Source: Solitalea koreensis (GTDB lineage: Bacteria; Bacteroidota; Bacteroidia; Sphingobacteriales; Sphingobacteriaceae). From it: 64,000 nt of DNA. Shown in pieces: positions 44,311 through 53,952 of the stretch. The stretch's first letter is position 1. Each line of letters opens with the position of its first letter. The stretch is from positions 496,001 to 560,000 of the forward strand of contig NZ_FXSZ01000001.1 of assembly GCF_900182575.1 (NCBI RefSeq), in the 5' to 3' direction. The translations under genes were made by a program, and so were the position numbers. Below the pieces are notes generated by a model that saw nothing but the letters and a program-made list of their open reading frames with translations, ran no database searches and was not told the DNA's origin.

Positions 44311-45760
44311 TTGATTCTCCTTTCTTAATAGTTGCTGTAGTAGCAATAATCACTTTACCTCCTTCAACTGTTGGCTCAGCCACGTGATTATGTTTTTTCA
44401 ATTTTGATTTAGCTTCTTCACTTGAATGTTTCAGGAGAAGTTTCACCTCAGCCATTGCCACTGAAGGCAAGAAACGGATAAACAATAAAAACAAGGTGAA
44501 GAACAAACCAATTGAACCAATGAATAAGCTCACGTCAACTTTAGTTGGATAGAACATAGCCCATGATGATGGTAAATAATCGCGGTGTAGAGAGGTAACG
44601 ATGATTACGAAACGCTCGAACCACATACCAATATTCACCACAATAGAAATGATAAAGGTAAAGATGATGCTGGTACGAAGTTTCTTAACCCACATCATCT
44701 GTGGAGAAATTACGTTACAAGTCATCATTGTCCAGTATGCCCACCAGTAAGGGCCCGACACACGATTTAAGAATGCATATTGTTCGTATTCAACACCTGA
44801 ATACCAAGCCATGAACAACTCTGTTAAGTAGGCAACACCTACAATTGACCCTGTTACCAGAATTACAATGTTCATTAACTCAATATGGTATATAGTGATG
44901 TAGTCTTCTAATTTCAATACCTTACGAGCAACTAAAAGAAGCGTTTGTACCATCGCAAATCCTGAGAAAATTGCACCCGCAACAAAGTATGGAGGAAAAA
45001 TGGTAGTATGCCATCCAGGAATTACCGAAGTGGCAAAGTCGAACGATACGATAGTGTGTACTGAAAGTACAAGTGGTGTTGACAAACCTGATAACACTAA
45101 TGAAACCGTTTCAAAACGAATCCAACTGCGAGCAGAAGATGTCCAACCCAAACTCAAGAAAGAATATACTTGTTTACGGGTACCAGTGGCACGGTCACGA
45201 ACAGTTGCAATATCAGGCAACAAACCGATAAACCAGAATAAACACGATACTGAGAAGTAAGTTGAAATCGCGAATACGTCCCAAATAAGTGGTGAGTTAA
45301 AGTTCACCCAAAGTGAACCAAATTGATTTGGCAAAGGGAAAGCCCAATATGCTAACCAAGGACGGCCCATGTGCGCAATGATATAAGTTGCGGCACAAAT
45401 TACGGCGAAGATCGTCATCGCCTCTGCTGAACGGTTAATGGAGTTACGCCAGTTCTGACGGAACAATAAAAGTACCGCCGAAATAAGGGTACCGGCGTGA
45501 CCGATACCAACCCACCAAACGAAGTTGGTGATGTCCCATGCCCAACCTACCGTTTTATTCAAACCCCAAACACCTAATCCAACCCAGGTTGTATAGCCAA
45601 AACTAACCAACCATAAAACAAACCCGGCAAATGCCAGGGAGAACCCGATCCACCAAGCTTTACTTGGTGGATTTTCTAGCGGGCGGCACACATCTTCAGT
45701 AATGGTATGCATATCAGGCGTACCAGTTACTAAAGGTTTTCTAATTATTGACTCGTGCAT
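44300..45760 (-). CDS. actC: Alternative complex III membrane subunit ActC (NrfD family)
   Basis: 486 residues with about ten membrane helices. NrfD/PsrC-type subunit that binds menaquinol and passes electrons to the iron-sulfur chain of ActB. Recognisable segments include PPSKAWWIGFSLAFAGF, GHAGTLISAVLLLFRQNWR and IGMWFERFVIIVTSLHRDYLPS. It begins 26 bases after actB and overlaps actD. The C-terminal tail is basic and cytoplasmic. Confidence 0.94.
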   Translation of the reverse strand: MHESIIRKPLVTGTPDMHTITEDVCRPLENPPSKAWWIGFSLAFAGFVLWLVSFGYTTWVGLGVWGLNKTVGWAWDITNFVWWVGIGHAGTLISAVLLLFRQNWRNSINRSAEAMTIFAVICAATYIIAHMGRPWLAYWAFPLPNQFGSLWVNFNSPLIWDVFAISTYFSVSCLFWFIGLLPDIATVRDRATGTRKQVYSFLSLGWTSSARSWIRFETVSLVLSGLSTPLVLSVHTIVSFDFATSVIPGWHTTIFPPYFVAGAIFSGFAMVQTLLLVARKVLKLEDYITIYHIELMNIVILVTGSIVGVAYLTELFMAWYSGVEYEQYAFLNRVSGPYWWAYWTMMTCNVISPQMMWVKKLRTSIIFTFIISIVVNIGMWFERFVIIVTSLHRDYLPSSWAMFYPTKVDVSLFIGSIGLFFTLFLLFIRFLPSVAMAEVKLLLKHSSEEAKSKLKKHNHVAEPTVEGGKVIIATTATIKKGESNEQ

Positions 45761-45786
45761 AATATCGTGAGTATAGAAAATTAAAC

Positions 45787-48700
45787 TTATGAATGACTCT
45801 CTGCATGTTCACCATGACCATGCGCTGCTTTTTCTTTATTACGTACCATGGTAAGGTAACCGATACCCGGTTGAACGTTCAATTCTTCTAACACGTAGAA
45901 AGTACGCTCGTTCTTAAGCAATTTCGAAACTTCGCTAGCTGGATCATTGATATCACCAAATACAATTGCATTAGCAGGGCATGATTGCTGACAAGCTGTT
46001 TTGATATCGCCATCAACTAATTGACGGTTCTCCATTTTAGCTTTCAGTTTACCCGCTTGGATACGTTGAACACACATTGAACATTTCTCCATCACACCGC
46101 GTGTACGAACTGTCACATCCGGATTCAGCACAAGTTTACCCATTGGGTTATTCATGTAGTAATCGAAGTCCTCGTTATCAGCATAGTTAAACCAGTTGAA
46201 ACGACGAACTTTGTATGGACAGTTGTTTGCGCAATAACGAGTACCGAAACAACGGTTATAAGCCATTTGGTTCAAGCCCTCAGATGAGTGCATAGTAGCC
46301 AATACCGGACAAACCGTTTCACAAGGAGCGTGGTCACAGTGTTGACAAAGCATTGGTTGGTGAATTACCTCAACAGCGCCTTCAACATAACCTTCTGTAC
46401 CTTTTTCAACTTCTGCATAATATCTATCGATACGTAACCAGTGCATTTCACGACGACGGCGAACTTCATCTCTACCAACCACAGCTACGTTATTCTCGAT
46501 GCTACAGCTAACGATACATGAACCACAACCTGTACATGCGTTCAGGTCAATAGCCATGCCCCAATGATGGCCTTTTTTCTCTTTATCTTCCCAGATGTTG
46601 AAAAGTTTTACATTACCTTCTTTGTAACGTTCTTCTTCACCTTTAGCATTTCTTTGGGCAACATTTGCAATTTCATGATGTGACTGGCTACCAGCTGCTG
46701 GATTCTTAGCGTATTCAGCAAGAGTAGTTTCTCTTACAATATCACGACCTTCAATAGAGTGATGAGTTTGCGTTTGTGCTAATTCGTAACTGTCTCCGTT
46801 TGGTTTAACAGTTACTGAACTATAGTTCTGCATGGTTCCATTTACAATGCTTACAAATGGATATGCATTTTTACCTACTCCATTACCACATTTACCTGCA
46901 TCAGTTCGGCCGTAACCTAAAGCAATTGAAGCAGTACCTAAGGCCTGACCAGGTTGGATAAGAACCGGAAGTGTAGTAGAATATGTAGTTGATGCAACTT
47001 CAAGAACATCACCCTCATTAATTCCCATTTCTTTTGCAGTTGCAGGGGCAATAGCGATATAGTTGTCCCAAGTAACTTTTGAAACCGGATCAGGGTTTTC
47101 TTGTAATAACGGGTTGTTAGCTCCGCGACCGTCACCAATATTGGTGTGTTTATAAACAGTTAACTCCAGTTTACCTGCATCAACTTTACTACCTGCCAGA
47201 ATAGTCGAAACAACTGATTGAGTTAATTCTCTAGCATGAGTATATTGTTGAGCAGTTTTAGGCGCAGCCTGAACAAAACCAGCACGTAATGCATTATCCC
47301 ATGAATCTTGTAAAGCAGCAACACCTACTTGTGGGAAAATGGTTGTATTCCAAACATTTTTAATGTAATCTACGTACTCAATTGGATTATTTGCCCATAC
47401 TAACAAGCCCTTTTGGGCTGCACGAGTATCATAAATATGATTAATTGTTGGTTGTGCAATGATGAAAGTGCCTAGTTTTGGTTCGGCATCATTCCATGCT
47501 TCCAAGAAATGGTGATCAGGAGCAATTACATCAGCTAATTTAGAAGTCTCATCTGCACGTTCGTTAAATGAAACTTTTAACGAAACCTTTTTCATTGCGG
47601 CTGAGAAGTCAGCTGCTTTGGGATATGAATATGAAGGGTTAACTCCGTAGATGAAAATAGCACCTACTTCGCCACGGTTCATTTCGTTCACCAATTCAAT
47701 CATTTCCGCATCATTGCCTTTGTTTTGTAATGATACATTGTCAAGATCGATGGTTGAACCGTAGTTGCCCAATAATTCATTGATTGCATTCACCAGAATC
47801 TGAACAGAAACATCGTTTGAACCTGCCACAACTAATGACTTGCCTTTATTAGCCCAAAGTTCATTAGCAGTTTTGCTGATGATATTTCCTGCAAATTCAG
47901 GAGTTGAAGCTGAGAAAGTTTGGGCACCTGCAAGTTTTGCGATGTTGTTGTACAAACCTAAAATAGCCAACCCATTTTGTGATGGCTTAACAGGAATACG
48001 TACGTCTGCATTTGAACCGGTAAGCGAAAGCTCCGTTTCAAACTGAATGTGACGTGACATTTTCTTTGTTTTCTTAAGTTTCTTAGCGTTACGATTAGAA
48101 ACGTAAGCGCGAGTAAACTCAACCGGTGAAATCCATGTACCTAAGAAATCAGCACCAAAGCTTACGATTACTTCGGCATTCTCAAATTTATAGCTAGGTA
48201 AAACGGCTTTATCAAAGCTGTTTTTGTTTGCATTAATTATTCCTGAGTAAGAAACCGGCTCATAAGTTACCTGCTTTGCAGTTGGGTAAGCTTTAATAAA
48301 ATCAGCAATAACAGCATTGGTTGATGGACTGTTAATTGTTGATGATAAAATCACTACCTTTTTACCACTTGCGCTAACTTTTGCTAATTCTTTCTTTACA
48401 AACTCATCAACCTCTTCCCATGAAGACTCATTGCCTTTTAACAATGGGCCTTGTAATTTGGTTGAATCGTAAAGATCAATTACTGAAGCTTGGCCGGCAG
48501 CGTCAACACCACCATGCGCAACAGGGCAGTTAGGGTTACCTTCAATTTTAATCGGGCGACCTTCACGCGTTTTCACTAAAATACTATAGCCGTCTTTTGA
48601 AGCGCTGGTATAGTAGTTAGGAATACCTGGAGTAATTTCTTCAGGTTTAATTAAATAAGGAACTGCCTTTGTTACAGGAGTTGTGTTACAAGCAGCCAGG

Positions 48701-48897
48701 GCTACTGCACCTACACTGAAACCTAATGATTTTAAGAAATCACGACGAGGCATAACAGTTGATTCAACCGCCTTACCTGAAAGGATCTCTTCAATTGGAA
48801 GGTCTTCAGCAAATTCTCTCTTCTGTAAAGCTTCAAACGCAGGAGTTGGATTTAACTCCTCTAAACCTTTCCAGTATTTTTTGTTATTGCTATCCAT
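45787..48897 (-). CDS. actB: Alternative complex III iron-sulfur subunit ActB (TAT-variant molybdopterin oxidoreductase-like)
   Basis: 1036 residues. An unusually placed twin-arginine-like signal RRDFLKSLGF (51-60) runs into a lipobox-like LAAC with Cys70. The N-terminal two thirds resemble molybdopterin oxidoreductases but lack a cofactor site, as in known ActB. The C-terminal third has the ferredoxin clusters CTGCGSCIVSC, CQHCDHAPCETVCPV, GTRYCANNCPY and CSMCVQRI, for three 4Fe-4S and one 3Fe-4S centres by family analogy. It forms the electron wire from ActC to ActA. Confidence 0.95.
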   Translation of the reverse strand: MDSNNKKYWKGLEELNPTPAFEALQKREFAEDLPIEEILSGKAVESTVMPRRDFLKSLGFSVGAVALAACNTTPVTKAVPYLIKPEEITPGIPNYYTSASKDGYSILVKTREGRPIKIEGNPNCPVAHGGVDAAGQASVIDLYDSTKLQGPLLKGNESSWEEVDEFVKKELAKVSASGKKVVILSSTINSPSTNAVIADFIKAYPTAKQVTYEPVSYSGIINANKNSFDKAVLPSYKFENAEVIVSFGADFLGTWISPVEFTRAYVSNRNAKKLKKTKKMSRHIQFETELSLTGSNADVRIPVKPSQNGLAILGLYNNIAKLAGAQTFSASTPEFAGNIISKTANELWANKGKSLVVAGSNDVSVQILVNAINELLGNYGSTIDLDNVSLQNKGNDAEMIELVNEMNRGEVGAIFIYGVNPSYSYPKAADFSAAMKKVSLKVSFNERADETSKLADVIAPDHHFLEAWNDAEPKLGTFIIAQPTINHIYDTRAAQKGLLVWANNPIEYVDYIKNVWNTTIFPQVGVAALQDSWDNALRAGFVQAAPKTAQQYTHARELTQSVVSTILAGSKVDAGKLELTVYKHTNIGDGRGANNPLLQENPDPVSKVTWDNYIAIAPATAKEMGINEGDVLEVASTTYSTTLPVLIQPGQALGTASIALGYGRTDAGKCGNGVGKNAYPFVSIVNGTMQNYSSVTVKPNGDSYELAQTQTHHSIEGRDIVRETTLAEYAKNPAAGSQSHHEIANVAQRNAKGEEERYKEGNVKLFNIWEDKEKKGHHWGMAIDLNACTGCGSCIVSCSIENNVAVVGRDEVRRRREMHWLRIDRYYAEVEKGTEGYVEGAVEVIHQPMLCQHCDHAPCETVCPVLATMHSSEGLNQMAYNRCFGTRYCANNCPYKVRRFNWFNYADNEDFDYYMNNPMGKLVLNPDVTVRTRGVMEKCSMCVQRIQAGKLKAKMENRQLVDGDIKTACQQSCPANAIVFGDINDPASEVSKLLKNERTFYVLEELNVQPGIGYLTMVRNKEKAAHGHGEHAESHS

Positions 48898-48923
48898 TTA
48901 TGATCGTAAGAGTCGTTTAAAAA

Positions 48924-50279
48924 TTAATAATGACATTTTGAACATTCCAAACCACCCATTTGAGCTACGGTTACTTTTTCACCACGCTTAATTCGGTCGT
49001 GTACCTCTACCATGTTATCGTAGTAGTGGTTTTTAGGAAGATGTTTCATATCTGTTTCACGGTGACAGTTAATACACCATTTCATTGTTAACGGAGAGTA
49101 TTGGTATACCTCATCCATTTTAGCGACTTCGCCGTGACATGCATAGCAAACTGGATCTTCAGCTTTCAATCCTTTTGCAGCACGAATTGATTCTTCGGCA
49201 ACTTTAACGTGTTGTGAATGGTTGAAATAAGCAAAGTCTGGTAGGTTGTGGATACGAATCCACTCAATTGGGCGAGTATTTGTACCATACTTCTGAGTCG
49301 TCGGGTCATAATCAAGGGCTGCGTAAATCTTTTGAATTTCAGCAGTTCCATCAATTTTTTCACCTTCAGCGTCAAAAATAGGCTCTCCTTTATATTCGTT
49401 GATCTGCGAGTGACAGTTCATACATACGTTTGCCGAAGGGATACTGGCATTTTTACTTTTAAATGCACCCGAGTGACAATATTGACAATTAATCTGGTTT
49501 ACTCCAGCATGAATTTTGTGTGAAAATTTGATAGGTTGTACCGGTTGGTAGTTTTGCGTTACCCCAGTAAACCACATTTCACGCACACTCCAAGCTGACA
49601 ATACAACTATGGCAGTAAGTAAGCTTAATGCGATTACTTTTTTATTTAATGCTAACTTTTTAAGTTTTACTGCAAATGCCGAAGGTTTTTCTTCTTCTTC
49701 AACTTCTTCCTCTACAAGGCCTTCAGCCTTTCTGTTCGCAACAATTTGTTCTAATGTTTTAATTACACGGTTTAAAACCCAAATAACCAATAAAAGAACA
49801 CCAACTAAGCCCAGTAAGCTAAAGATTGTGAAAGTACTGGTTCCTTTGCTTTCAGCAGCAGCGCCTCCAACCGGTCCAGCAGCCGCCGCCTTATCAATTG
49901 CATCACCTTCTTGCTTAATGTAAGCCAAAATTGACTTCACATTGTCTTCAGTAAGGTTAGGGAATGCAGTCATTACTGACTGATTGTTCTCGTTAAAAAG
50001 TTTTACAGCAACTGGATCACCTGCTTTAACCATTGCTTGTGAGTTGTGCACCCACTTAATAATCCAGGCCTCTTCATGTCTTTTATCAACATCTTTTAAA
50101 GCCGGACCAGTTACCTTCTTGCCAACAGCATGACAAGAAGAACAATTCGCTTTAAAAAGGGTTTCACCTTCTTTAGGATCCGCGGCTAATGCTTGCGCTA
50201 CTCCAAAGAAAACAAAGGTTAAAATTAGTAACCCTTTCTTAAGATAGTTTTTCAAAAAAACGGACGGGTTTGTACTCAT
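48924..50279 (-). CDS. actA: Alternative complex III multiheme cytochrome c ActA
   Basis: First gene of the respiratory operon, 451 residues. It contains six CXXCH heme motifs: one N-terminal (CSSCH, 46-50) in a cytochrome-c-like domain ending around residue 130, then five after residue 260 (CQYCH at 265, CMNCH at 286, CYACH, CINCH and a final CSKCH that leaves only Tyr after it). Two membrane segments lie between (about 150-169 and 214-230), separated by an acidic stretch (EEEVEEEE). Known ActA proteins are usually described as pentaheme; the extra N-terminal monoheme domain would give a sixth heme. It collects electrons from ActB. Confidence 0.93.
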   Translation of the reverse strand: MSTNPSVFLKNYLKKGLLILTFVFFGVAQALAADPKEGETLFKANCSSCHAVGKKVTGPALKDVDKRHEEAWIIKWVHNSQAMVKAGDPVAVKLFNENNQSVMTAFPNLTEDNVKSILAYIKQEGDAIDKAAAAGPVGGAAAESKGTSTFTIFSLLGLVGVLLLVIWVLNRVIKTLEQIVANRKAEGLVEEEVEEEEKPSAFAVKLKKLALNKKVIALSLLTAIVVLSAWSVREMWFTGVTQNYQPVQPIKFSHKIHAGVNQINCQYCHSGAFKSKNASIPSANVCMNCHSQINEYKGEPIFDAEGEKIDGTAEIQKIYAALDYDPTTQKYGTNTRPIEWIRIHNLPDFAYFNHSQHVKVAEESIRAAKGLKAEDPVCYACHGEVAKMDEVYQYSPLTMKWCINCHRETDMKHLPKNHYYDNMVEVHDRIKRGEKVTVAQMGGLECSKCHY

Positions 50280-50370
50280 GCTCTATATTCTACGTTTAAT
50301 TTCTTGAGATTTGTGTATCAATTCGCTAATAATCTGATACTTACAAATAAGCATCTTTATAATTAGCGCA

Positions 50371-50402
50371 CAAAAATAGGCATAAAACTAACTCTGTGAC
50401 AA
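50371..50402 (-). promoter_or_regulatory. Promoter of the act-cta respiratory operon
   Basis: Minus-strand TTG (50402-50400), a 21-base spacer and TATTTTTG (50378-50371), matching the Bacteroidota vegetative form TTG-N19-TAnnTTTG. It leaves a leader of about 85 bases before actA. Confidence 0.65.
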
Positions 50403-50413
50403 TTGCGTGACAG
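50394..50413. promoter_or_regulatory. Candidate operator overlapping the -33 element
   Basis: CTGTGAC (50394-50400), six bases, GTGACAG (50407-50413). The halves form a dyad CTGTnAC-N6-GTnACAG that covers the TTG of the act promoter. The shape is that of a Crp/Fnr-family site; the binding protein is unknown. Confidence 0.4.
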
Positions 50414-50463
50414 TTTTTAGTAATTTATAACCATTCTAAATAATGTTTTCTCCATAAAATTAG

Positions 50464-50523
50464 AATGGGAAAGAGGAAGTTGACAAGAACTTGAACTTTC
50501 TTATCCTATCTTTCTTTCCCATT
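50464..50523 (-). terminator. Long stem-loop after the deoxyhypusine-synthase-like gene
   Basis: Outer arms AATGGGAAAGA and TCTTTCCCATT enclose an inner hairpin around AAGTT/AACTT. It ends 24 bases past the stop at 50547. The T-run on the minus strand is modest. Confidence 0.55.
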
Positions 50524-50546
50524 TTTAATTCTTCAAAACACTCAAC

Positions 50547-51527
50547 TTACATATCAAGTAACCACGCAAATATCAATGGGGCTACAATTGTGGCGTCTGA
50601 TTCAATAATAAACTTAGGGGTATGAATATCTAATTTACCCCAGGTTATTTTTTCATTCGGAACAGCACCCGAGTATGATCCATAACTGGTTGTTGAGTCT
50701 GAAATCTGGCAGAAATAACTCCAGAAAGGAATTGTTTCCATTTCCATATCCTGATAAAGCATCGGAACTACACAAATTGGGAAATCGCCGGCAATACCAC
50801 CACCAATTTGGAAGAAACCTATTCCTTTGCCTCCAGAATTTTTGATATACCAATCAGACAACCAAGTCATGTACTCAATACCTGATTTCATGGTTGTAGG
50901 ATTCAACTCTCCTTTAATACAATAAGAGGCGAAAATATTACCCATGGTAGAGTCTTCCCATCCAGGACAGATGATTGGCAAATTCTTTTCAGCAGCCGCT
51001 AACATCCAACTGTCTTTCGGGTCGATTTCATAATACTGCTCCAAATCGCCTGAAAGCAGCATCTTGTACATAAACTCATGAGGCAAGTAGCGTTCACCTG
51101 CATCCTGAGCACTTTTCCACTGATGATGAATATGTTTTTGTAAACGACGGAAAGCTTCCTCTTCAGGAATACAAGTATCTGTTACACGATTAAAACCATT
51201 TTCCAACAAATCCCACTCTTCTTGCGGACTTAAATCACGATAATTAGGAACACGTTTGTAGCTGTTATGAGCTACTAAGTTCATAATATCCTCTTCTAAG
51301 TTTGCACCTGTACAAGAAATGATTTGTACTTTATCCTGACGAATCATTTCGGCCAATATTTTGCCCATCTCGGCTGTACTCATGGCACCAGCCAAAGTGA
51401 TCATCATTTTACCACCTTCTTCCAAGTGCTTTTCATAAGCCTTAGCTGCATCAATCATCGCGGCTGCGTTGAAATGCAGGTAATACTTTTCCATAAAAGC
51501 TGAAATAGTATTGCGTTTCTTTTCCAT
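50547..51527 (-). CDS. Deoxyhypusine synthase-family protein
   Basis: 326 residues, cytoplasmic. The family transfers the aminobutyl group of spermidine. In eukaryotes and archaea the acceptor is a lysine of eIF5A, but bacteria lack that protein, so a bacterial member more likely makes homospermidine or modifies another acceptor. The catalytic Lys is kept: TWGKLDIHTPK with Lys298, equivalent to the active-site WGK of characterised enzymes. NAD-binding segments MITLAGAMSTAEMG and ISCTGANLEEDIMNLVAH are present. The gene is alone, with a TATTTTTG -7 box about 20 bases before the start and its own stem-loop after it. Confidence 0.88.
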   Translation of the reverse strand: MEKKRNTISAFMEKYYLHFNAAAMIDAAKAYEKHLEEGGKMMITLAGAMSTAEMGKILAEMIRQDKVQIISCTGANLEEDIMNLVAHNSYKRVPNYRDLSPQEEWDLLENGFNRVTDTCIPEEEAFRRLQKHIHHQWKSAQDAGERYLPHEFMYKMLLSGDLEQYYEIDPKDSWMLAAAEKNLPIICPGWEDSTMGNIFASYCIKGELNPTTMKSGIEYMTWLSDWYIKNSGGKGIGFFQIGGGIAGDFPICVVPMLYQDMEMETIPFWSYFCQISDSTTSYGSYSGAVPNEKITWGKLDIHTPKFIIESDATIVAPLIFAWLLDM

Positions 51528-51546
51528 GTTATTCTGTTTAGCGCTG

Positions 51547-51554
51547 CAAAAATA
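51547..51554 (-). promoter_or_regulatory. -7 promoter box of the deoxyhypusine-synthase-like gene
   Basis: TATTTTTG on the minus strand, 19 bases before the ATG at 51527. No clear TTG at -33, so only half a promoter can be supported. Confidence 0.45.
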
Positions 51555-51778
51555 GCCAAATCCTATGGCTAAGAATATTTTATTTAAAAAACTTAGAGAA
51601 TTCTAACAGTAATGGGTTACTTAGAATTTCTAACGCAATGCTTTTTTATAATAAAAGGAGGGCATTCCATAGAAGCATCTATTGGCATATTATAAGTTGT
51701 TAAATCAGGCCCGGATCCAACTTTATTATAAAATAAAAAACAGTTCCTTATAGTTAATTTTTCATTAAAAATTGTGCA

Positions 51779-52975
51779 ATGCCTAACAATATCTATCTTC
51801 ATGGCATGCAATTCAACTTTTTAAAAAAGCGTACCCTTCTAATCTGTATATGTTTAACAAACTGGATTACAATTACTTTTGCACAACAAAACACTAAAAC
51901 AGACACCGCTGCTGTAAAAAAGGAAAACAGTTTACTACCGATACCTGTAATTGGTTCTTCACAAGAAAAAGGGTTTGAATTTGGTGCCGCTGCTGTTTAT
52001 TCCTTCTATCTAAATAAAAAAAACAGTATAGTACAGCGCAATTCCACCCTAGGCTTAATTACTACCTATACTACTATGAATCAATCCAAAGTAAGCCTGA
52101 ACGGCAACTTTTGGACAGCTGCTAACACCTGGCATATCATTGGCGATATAAAGTACTATAACTTCCCCAATAATTTTTACGGCATTGGCAATAATACCCT
52201 TTATGCAGATCAGGATCTTATTAATGATAAGAAATCAAGGTTCAACGTAGATGTGGAAAGAGAAGTAGCAAAAAACTTCTACGCTGGCGTAGGCTTATGG
52301 TTTCTTAATGAAAAAATAAGCGAAAAAGATTCAACAGGAATTTATGACTCAAGTGAATTAGAGGGGAAAAGCGGTGGCAAAACAAACTATTTAGCCTTTT
52401 CGGCCACTTTGGACGACAGAGATATTGTGAACTATCCATATAAGGGCAATTATCTACGCGCATACCTACAGAATTCATTTAATGCAATAGGCAGCGACTT
52501 TAATTTTGTTTTAATAACATTAGATGCACGCAAGTACTTTAAAGTGCATCCCACTACCGTAATAGCTGTCCAAGGATATGCTCAATCACTCCAAGGTGGC
52601 GACAAGCCTTTCTTTTTACTTCCTCAAATGGGAAGTGATTTATTAATGCGAGGATATTATACTGGTCGATACAGGGACCAAAACTACTTGGCTTTTCAAT
52701 CAGAGGTGCGGCTTAGGCCATTTGCCAATCGTGAGGACAAAGGTTGGTTTTCATTATCAAGAGGAGTATTTGCAGCTTTTGCAGGAGGCGGAAGCGTGTT
52801 TAAAAACGGTGATTTTAAATTCAATAATTTTAAACCAAACTATGGAATAGGGGGAAGATATATTTTCGATCCTCGCAACCGGCTTACGCTTCGAGTAGAT
52901 TATGGATTTGGAAGTAAAAATGAGGGAGAACCAAGAAACAGTGGATTCTACTTATCACTAAACGAAGCATTTTAA
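51779..52975 (+). CDS. Omp85/BamA-type surface antigen barrel protein
   Basis: 398 residues from the first ATG; an ATG nine codons later (51806, MQFNFLKKRTLLICICL) gives a better signal peptide and is the likelier start. The mature part opens with a low-complexity linker (NTKTDTAAVKKENS), then PVIGSSQEKGFEFGAAAVYSFYL, the start of an Omp85-type C-terminal beta-barrel, with repeated strands and a terminal Phe (YLSLNEAF). No POTRA domains are present, so it is a barrel-only member, unlike BamA or TamA. It may be a small-molecule or protein-export pore; the function is unproven. Confidence 0.82.
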   Translation: MPNNIYLHGMQFNFLKKRTLLICICLTNWITITFAQQNTKTDTAAVKKENSLLPIPVIGSSQEKGFEFGAAAVYSFYLNKKNSIVQRNSTLGLITTYTTMNQSKVSLNGNFWTAANTWHIIGDIKYYNFPNNFYGIGNNTLYADQDLINDKKSRFNVDVEREVAKNFYAGVGLWFLNEKISEKDSTGIYDSSELEGKSGGKTNYLAFSATLDDRDIVNYPYKGNYLRAYLQNSFNAIGSDFNFVLITLDARKYFKVHPTTVIAVQGYAQSLQGGDKPFFLLPQMGSDLLMRGYYTGRYRDQNYLAFQSEVRLRPFANREDKGWFSLSRGVFAAFAGGGSVFKNGDFKFNNFKPNYGIGGRYIFDPRNRLTLRVDYGFGSKNEGEPRNSGFYLSLNEAF

Positions 52976-52983
52976 AAAAACCA

Positions 52984-53032
52984 AGAGTCTGTAAACTCAA
53001 CTGTGCTTAACAAAGTTAATTTTACAGACTCT
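52984..53032. terminator. Bidirectional terminator between convergent genes
   Basis: Perfect 12-bp arms AGAGTCTGTAAA / TTTACAGACTCT with a 25-base loop, sitting between the plus-strand barrel gene (stop 52975) and the minus-strand methyltransferase (stop 53062). Confidence 0.7.
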
Positions 53033-53061
53033 TTACAGACCCAATAAACTCAAAAGCAAGC

Positions 53062-53844
53062 TTAGTATTTAATCCGAAAATGCTCTTTAGCTTGCCCCTT
53101 TCGGAAGAATACCAAGCCTATTGTAAACAAATCAATGGTCAGGCTTACTTGAGGGTGTTCTTTGATGCTTTCCCAGGCTTCTTCCATTCCTTTTGACCAA
53201 TGTATATCATCAAAAATAACCATGCTGTTTTCGTTTACTTTTGGCAATAACTGCTCAAAATATCTAATGGTAGCTTCCTTACGGTGATTTCCATCAACAT
53301 ATACCACATCAAGAATTGGCTGTTCCCGAACCAATTCAGGAAATATCGTATCAAAGTTTCCTACCAATAAACTAATATTCGTTTGATTAAGGTTTTCAAA
53401 GTTCTTACGAGCAATAGCAGCTGTTTCTGGACACCCCTCAACCGTAATAACTTTTGCCGCAGGAGCAGCCTTTGCCATGTAAGCTGTTGTTAGTCCTAAA
53501 CAGGTTCCCAATTCAATTACTATTTGCGGACGCTTCCATTCTATCAATCGGTATATTAATTGTGCCCACTCCGGTGATTTCAATGCATTAGCAGCTAAAT
53601 CTTTCACTGCCTTTTGCTTGTTATTATTGTACATTGATCCGGCTCCTAAATCAGTAATATTGATTAAATGCGAATCACGTAACAATGAGACACGCAACTG
53701 TTCAATGGTTTGATAATCTGACCTTAAATCTTTGTCGTAGATAACTTTATCGACCAATTCGTATACAAATGGCGAATGAGTTCCATGACGAGTTGTTGCT
53801 GAAAGTTGGTGCTTTATATAGGCCGTTACAAGAGTTAAGTTCAT
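53062..53844 (-). CDS. Class I SAM-dependent methyltransferase
   Basis: 260 residues. The SAM-binding glycine loop VIELGTCLGLTTAYMA (about 110-125), acidic VITVEGCPETAAIARKNF and the post-II motif LDVVYVDGNHRKEATIRYF with a following MVIFDDIHW are typical of catechol-O-methyltransferase-like or DUF-type class I enzymes. No N-terminal signal peptide. Substrate cannot be assigned. It is a single gene facing the divergent gene at 53953 with 108 bases between starts. Confidence 0.85.
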   Translation of the reverse strand: MNLTLVTAYIKHQLSATTRHGTHSPFVYELVDKVIYDKDLRSDYQTIEQLRVSLLRDSHLINITDLGAGSMYNNNKQKAVKDLAANALKSPEWAQLIYRLIEWKRPQIVIELGTCLGLTTAYMAKAAPAAKVITVEGCPETAAIARKNFENLNQTNISLLVGNFDTIFPELVREQPILDVVYVDGNHRKEATIRYFEQLLPKVNENSMVIFDDIHWSKGMEEAWESIKEHPQVSLTIDLFTIGLVFFRKGQAKEHFRIKY

Positions 53845-53952
53845 GAATCAAAAATACAATTATTTGAGTTATAGCAATAGAAAACACATATAGCCCCCGC
53901 TACATTGCTGTATTAATAAGTTTTATTATATTGTATTGAGGAGATTTTAATT

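Noticed and set aside
51617..51811. 64-codon minus-strand frame between the deoxyhypusine-synthase-like gene and the Omp85 gene
   Set aside because: Low-complexity AT-rich spacer overlapping the start of the plus-strand gene; no motif or leader signal.
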